NCBI RefSeq assembly: GCF_910591885.1
Contig: NC_063278.1
Span: forward strand, 18,863,989-18,927,988
Reading direction: 5' to 3'
DNA from: Bombus terrestris
Taxonomy: Eukaryota > Arthropoda > Insecta > Hymenoptera > Apidae
Length of the DNA stretch: 64,000 nt
The notes under the pieces were generated by a model. It ran no database searches. It had not been told where the DNA came from and was given only the letters and a program-made list of their open reading frames with translations. Below are positions 60,801-64,000 of this stretch, piece after piece. Each line of letters starts with the position of its first letter. The first letter of the stretch is position 1. Made by a program: the position numbers and the translations under genes.

Positions 60801-61142
60801 TTATACGTTATATCGTAATAGTATATAACGTTATTAGCTATATCACAATAGCATATAACGTTATACGTTATATCGTAATACTATATAACGTTATACGTTA
60901 TATCACAGTTATATATAACGTTATACGTTATATCGTAATAGTATATAACGTTATACGTTATATCGTAATAGCATATAACGTTATACGTTATATCGTAATA
61001 CTATATAACGTTATATGTTATATCGTAGTACTATATAACGTTATTAGCTATATCATAATAGCATATAACGTTATACGTTATATCGTAATAGCATATAACG
61101 TTATACGTTATATCGTAATACTATATAACGTTATACGTTATA

Positions 61143-61153
61143 TACTATTACGA
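61143..61153. other. Inverted 11-bp linker between palindromic arms
   Basis: Reads TACTATTACGA, as at 31597-31607, with normal arms on both sides. It lies at the equivalent position in the second 7,920-bp-offset unit of array 6, so it was inherited through the duplication. Confidence 0.85.
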
Positions 61154-64000
61154 TATAACGTTATATGTTATATCGTAATACTATATAACGTTATATGTTA
61201 TATCGTAATACTATATAACGTTATACGCTTTATCGTAATAGTATATAACGTTATACGTTATATCGTAATAGCATATAACGTTATACGTTATATCGTAATA
61301 GCATATAACGTTATACGTTATATCGTAATACTATATAACGTTATACGTTATATCCTAATAGCATATAACGTTATACGTTATATCGTAATAGCATATAACG
61401 TTATATGTTATATCGTAATACTATATAACGTTATACGCTTTATCGTAATAGTATATAACGTTATACGTTATATCGTAATAGCATATAACGTTATACGTTA
61501 TATCGTAATAGTATATAACGTTATACGTTATATCGTAATAGGATATAACGTTATACGTTATATCGTAATAGCATATAACGTTATACGTTATATCGTAATA
61601 GCATATAACGTTATACGTTATATCGTAATAGTATGTAACGTTATACGTTATATCGTAATAGCATATAACGTTATACGTTATATCGTAATAGCATATAACG
61701 TTATACGTTATATCGTAATACTATATAACGTTATACTTTATATCGTTATAGTATATAACGTTATATGTTATATCGTAATAACATATAACGCTATACGTTA
61801 TATCGTAATACTATATAACGTTATACGTTATATCGTAATAGCATATAACGTTATACGTTATATCGTAATAGCATATAACGTTATACGTTATATCGTAATA
61901 GTATATAACGTTAAAGGTTATATCGTAATACTATATAACGTTATTAGCTATATCATAATAGCATATAACGTTATACGTTATATCGTAATAGCATATAACG
62001 TTATACGTTATATCGTAATACTATATAACGTTATACGTTATATAGTAATAGTATATAACGTTATATGTTATATCGTAATACTATATAACGTTATATGTTA
62101 TATCGTAATACTATATAACGTTATACGCTTTATCGTAATAGTATATAACGTTATACGTTATATCGTAATAGCATATAACGTTATACGTTATATAGTAATA
62201 GCATATAACGTTATACGTTATATCGTAATAGCATATAACGTTATACGTTATATCGTAATACTATATAACGTTATTGGATATATCATAATAGCACATAATG
62301 TTATACGCTATATCGTAATAGTATATAACGTTATTAGCTATATCACAATAGCATATAACGTTATACGTTATATCGTAATACTATATAACGTTATACGTTA
62401 TATCACAGTTATATATAACGTTATACGTTATATCGTAATAGCATATAACGTTATACGTTATATCGTAATAGCATATAACGTTATACGTTATATCGTAATA
62501 GTATATAACGTTATACGTTATATCGTAATAGTATATAACGTTATACGTTATATCGTAATAGCATATAACGTTATACGTTATATCGTAATAGTATATAACG
62601 TTATACGTTATATCGTAATAGCATATAACGTTATACGTTATATCGTAATAGCATATAACGTTATACGTTATATCGTAATAGCATATAACGTTATACGTTA
62701 TATCGTAATACTATATAACGTTATACGTTATATCACAGTAGTATATAACGTTATACGTTATATCGTAATAGTATATAACGTTATATGTTATATCGTAATA
62801 GCATATAACGTTATACGTTATATCGTAATAGTATATAACGTTATACGTTATATCGTAATAGCATATAACGTTATACGTTATATCGTAATAGTATATAACG
62901 TTATACGTTATATCGTAATAGTATATAACGTTATACGTTATATCGTAATAGCATATAACGTTATACGTTATATCGTAATAGTATATAACGTTATATGTTA
63001 TATCGTAATAGCATATAACGTTATACGTTATACCATAATAGCATATAACGTTATACGTTATATCGTAATAGTATATAACGTTATATGTTATATCGTAATA
63101 GCATATAACGTTATACGTTATACCATAATAGCATATACCGTTATACGTTATATCGTAATAGTATATAACGTTATTAGCTATATCACAATAGCATATAACG
63201 TTATACGTTATATCGTAATACTATATAACGTTATACGTTATATCACAGTAGTATATAACGTTATACGTTATATCGTAATAGTATATAACGTTATACGTTA
63301 TATCGTAATAGCATATAACGTTATACGTTATATCGTAATAGTATATAACGTTATATGTTATATGGTAATACTATATAACGTTATACGTTATATCACAGTA
63401 GTATATAACGTTATACGTTATATCATAGTAGTATATAACGTTATACGTTATATCGTAATAGCATATAACGTTATACGTTATATCGTAATACTATATAACG
63501 TTATATGTTATATCGTAATACTATATAACGTTATACGCTATATCGTAATAGTATATAACGTTATACGTTATATCGTAATAGCATATAACGTTATACGTTA
63601 TATCGTAATAGCATATAGCGTTATACGTTATACCATAATAGCATATAACGTTATACGTTATATCGTAATAGTATATAACGTTATTAGCTATATCACAATA
63701 GCATATAACGTTATACGTTATATCGTAATAGTACATAACGTTATACGTTATATCGTAATAGCATATAACGTTATACGTTATATCGTAATACTATATAACG
63801 TTATATGTTATATCGTAATAGCATATAACGTTATATGTTATATCGTAATAGCATATAACGTTATACGTTATATCGTAATAGTATGTAACGTTATACGTTA
63901 TATCGTAATAGCATATAACGTTATACGTTATATCGTAATAGCATATAACGTTATACGTTATATCGTAATACTATATAACGTTATACTTTATATCGTAATA

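Larger units (their letters stand above)
48901..63780. repeat. 6,960-bp element-free unit present twice at 7,920-bp offset
   Basis: 48901-55860 and 56821-63780 are colinear at a constant offset of 7,920 bp (264 monomers). I noted only a couple of dozen or fewer base differences by eye. Examples are TATAGGTT against TATACGTT near 48986, AGATA against AGCTA near 53128, and the altered inverted linker at 53223. Both units carry the inverted linker, the TACTAGTATA junction, the TTGTACG monomer and the GGATATAACG monomer. The 960 bp between them belong to a 1,050-bp-offset duplication. The second unit may continue in changed form past the window. Confidence 0.85.
47322..64000. repeat. 30-bp satellite, array 6 (at least 555 monomers, runs off the window)
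   Basis: This array is longer than any complete array. It opens with the 1,920-bp duplication (47470-49389 and a second unit 49390-51189 that lacks 4 monomers). It is then colinear with array 4 to about 55860. At that point, where array 4 would lead to an element, it jumps to satellite of post-element type (compare 15631 onward in array 3). The array-4-like segment occurs a second time from 56821. Two inverted linkers and one loop flip are present. No element or gene is seen. Confidence 0.95.

Noticed and set aside
47322..64000. Assembly artefact as the reason for the long element-free array
   Set aside because: The junction at 55861 falls in register, has a plausible homologous source, and the two 7,920-bp-offset units differ at many single bases, as expected for real copies. 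Only spanning reads can settle this.

Overview
The window is almost entirely satellite DNA. About 59.2 kb (1,973 complete copies by length arithmetic) is a tandem array of one AT-rich 30-bp monomer. It is interrupted by five full copies and one 3' end of a single 939-bp non-satellite element. I see no rRNA, no tRNA and no CRISPR array, and no protein-coding gene I would defend. This is the architecture of a eukaryotic heterochromatic satellite domain (centromeric, pericentromeric or subtelomeric). The species cannot be named from the sequence. Megabase-style homogenised satellite and a TG...CA insertion fit a plant or animal better than a prokaryote.

Monomer: a 21-bp near-perfect dyad (arms ATATAACGT and ACGTTATAT around the loop TAT) followed by a 9-bp linker. 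The three main linkers are CGTAATAGC, CGTAATAGT and CGTAATACT. The order of these linkers, plus a few decayed monomer types, is the fingerprint used here to recognise larger duplications. The monomer has three CpGs in 30 bp although it is only about 27% GC.

Layout: element 3' end (1-66); array 1 (67-4900); element 1 (4901-5839); array 2 (5840-13013); element 2 (13014-13952); array 3 (13953-24636); element 3 (24637-25575); array 4 (25576-35899); element 4 (35900-36838); array 5 (36839-46382); element 5 (46383-47321); array 6 (47322 to the window end). The five complete arrays are 161, 239, 356, 344 and 318 monomers, each plus exactly 4 bp. Those 4 bp are the target-site duplication (CATA) of the element. 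Removing the element and one CATA restores a perfect monomer, so the monomer phase is never lost in the whole window.

History read from the sequence: the element starts TGTCGGA and ends TCCGACA, has a 4-bp target-site duplication and looks like a solo LTR, though a TIR transposon is not excluded. It inserted once into one monomer. It was then amplified together with at least 2 kb of flanking satellite. A second level of amplification made a roughly 22.9-kb two-element super-repeat: elements 2 and 4 share one diagnostic dinucleotide and 3 and 5 the other, arrays 3 and 5 are alike, and arrays 4 and 6 are alike. In array 6 the expected next element has been lost by recombination, and the element-free unit occurs twice at a 7,920-bp offset. 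Smaller tandem duplications (1,920, 1,680, 1,080 and 1,050 bp) and a 720-bp block transfer are all multiples of 30 bp.

The most unusual small-scale features are inversions of the monomer linker between its palindromic arms, at three places, and apparent flips of the 3-bp palindrome loop, at four places. Both suggest that the dyads act as recombination or hairpin-forming sites. The very long open reading frames (up to 2,147 codons) are a by-product of a stop-free 30-bp period and are not treated as genes.
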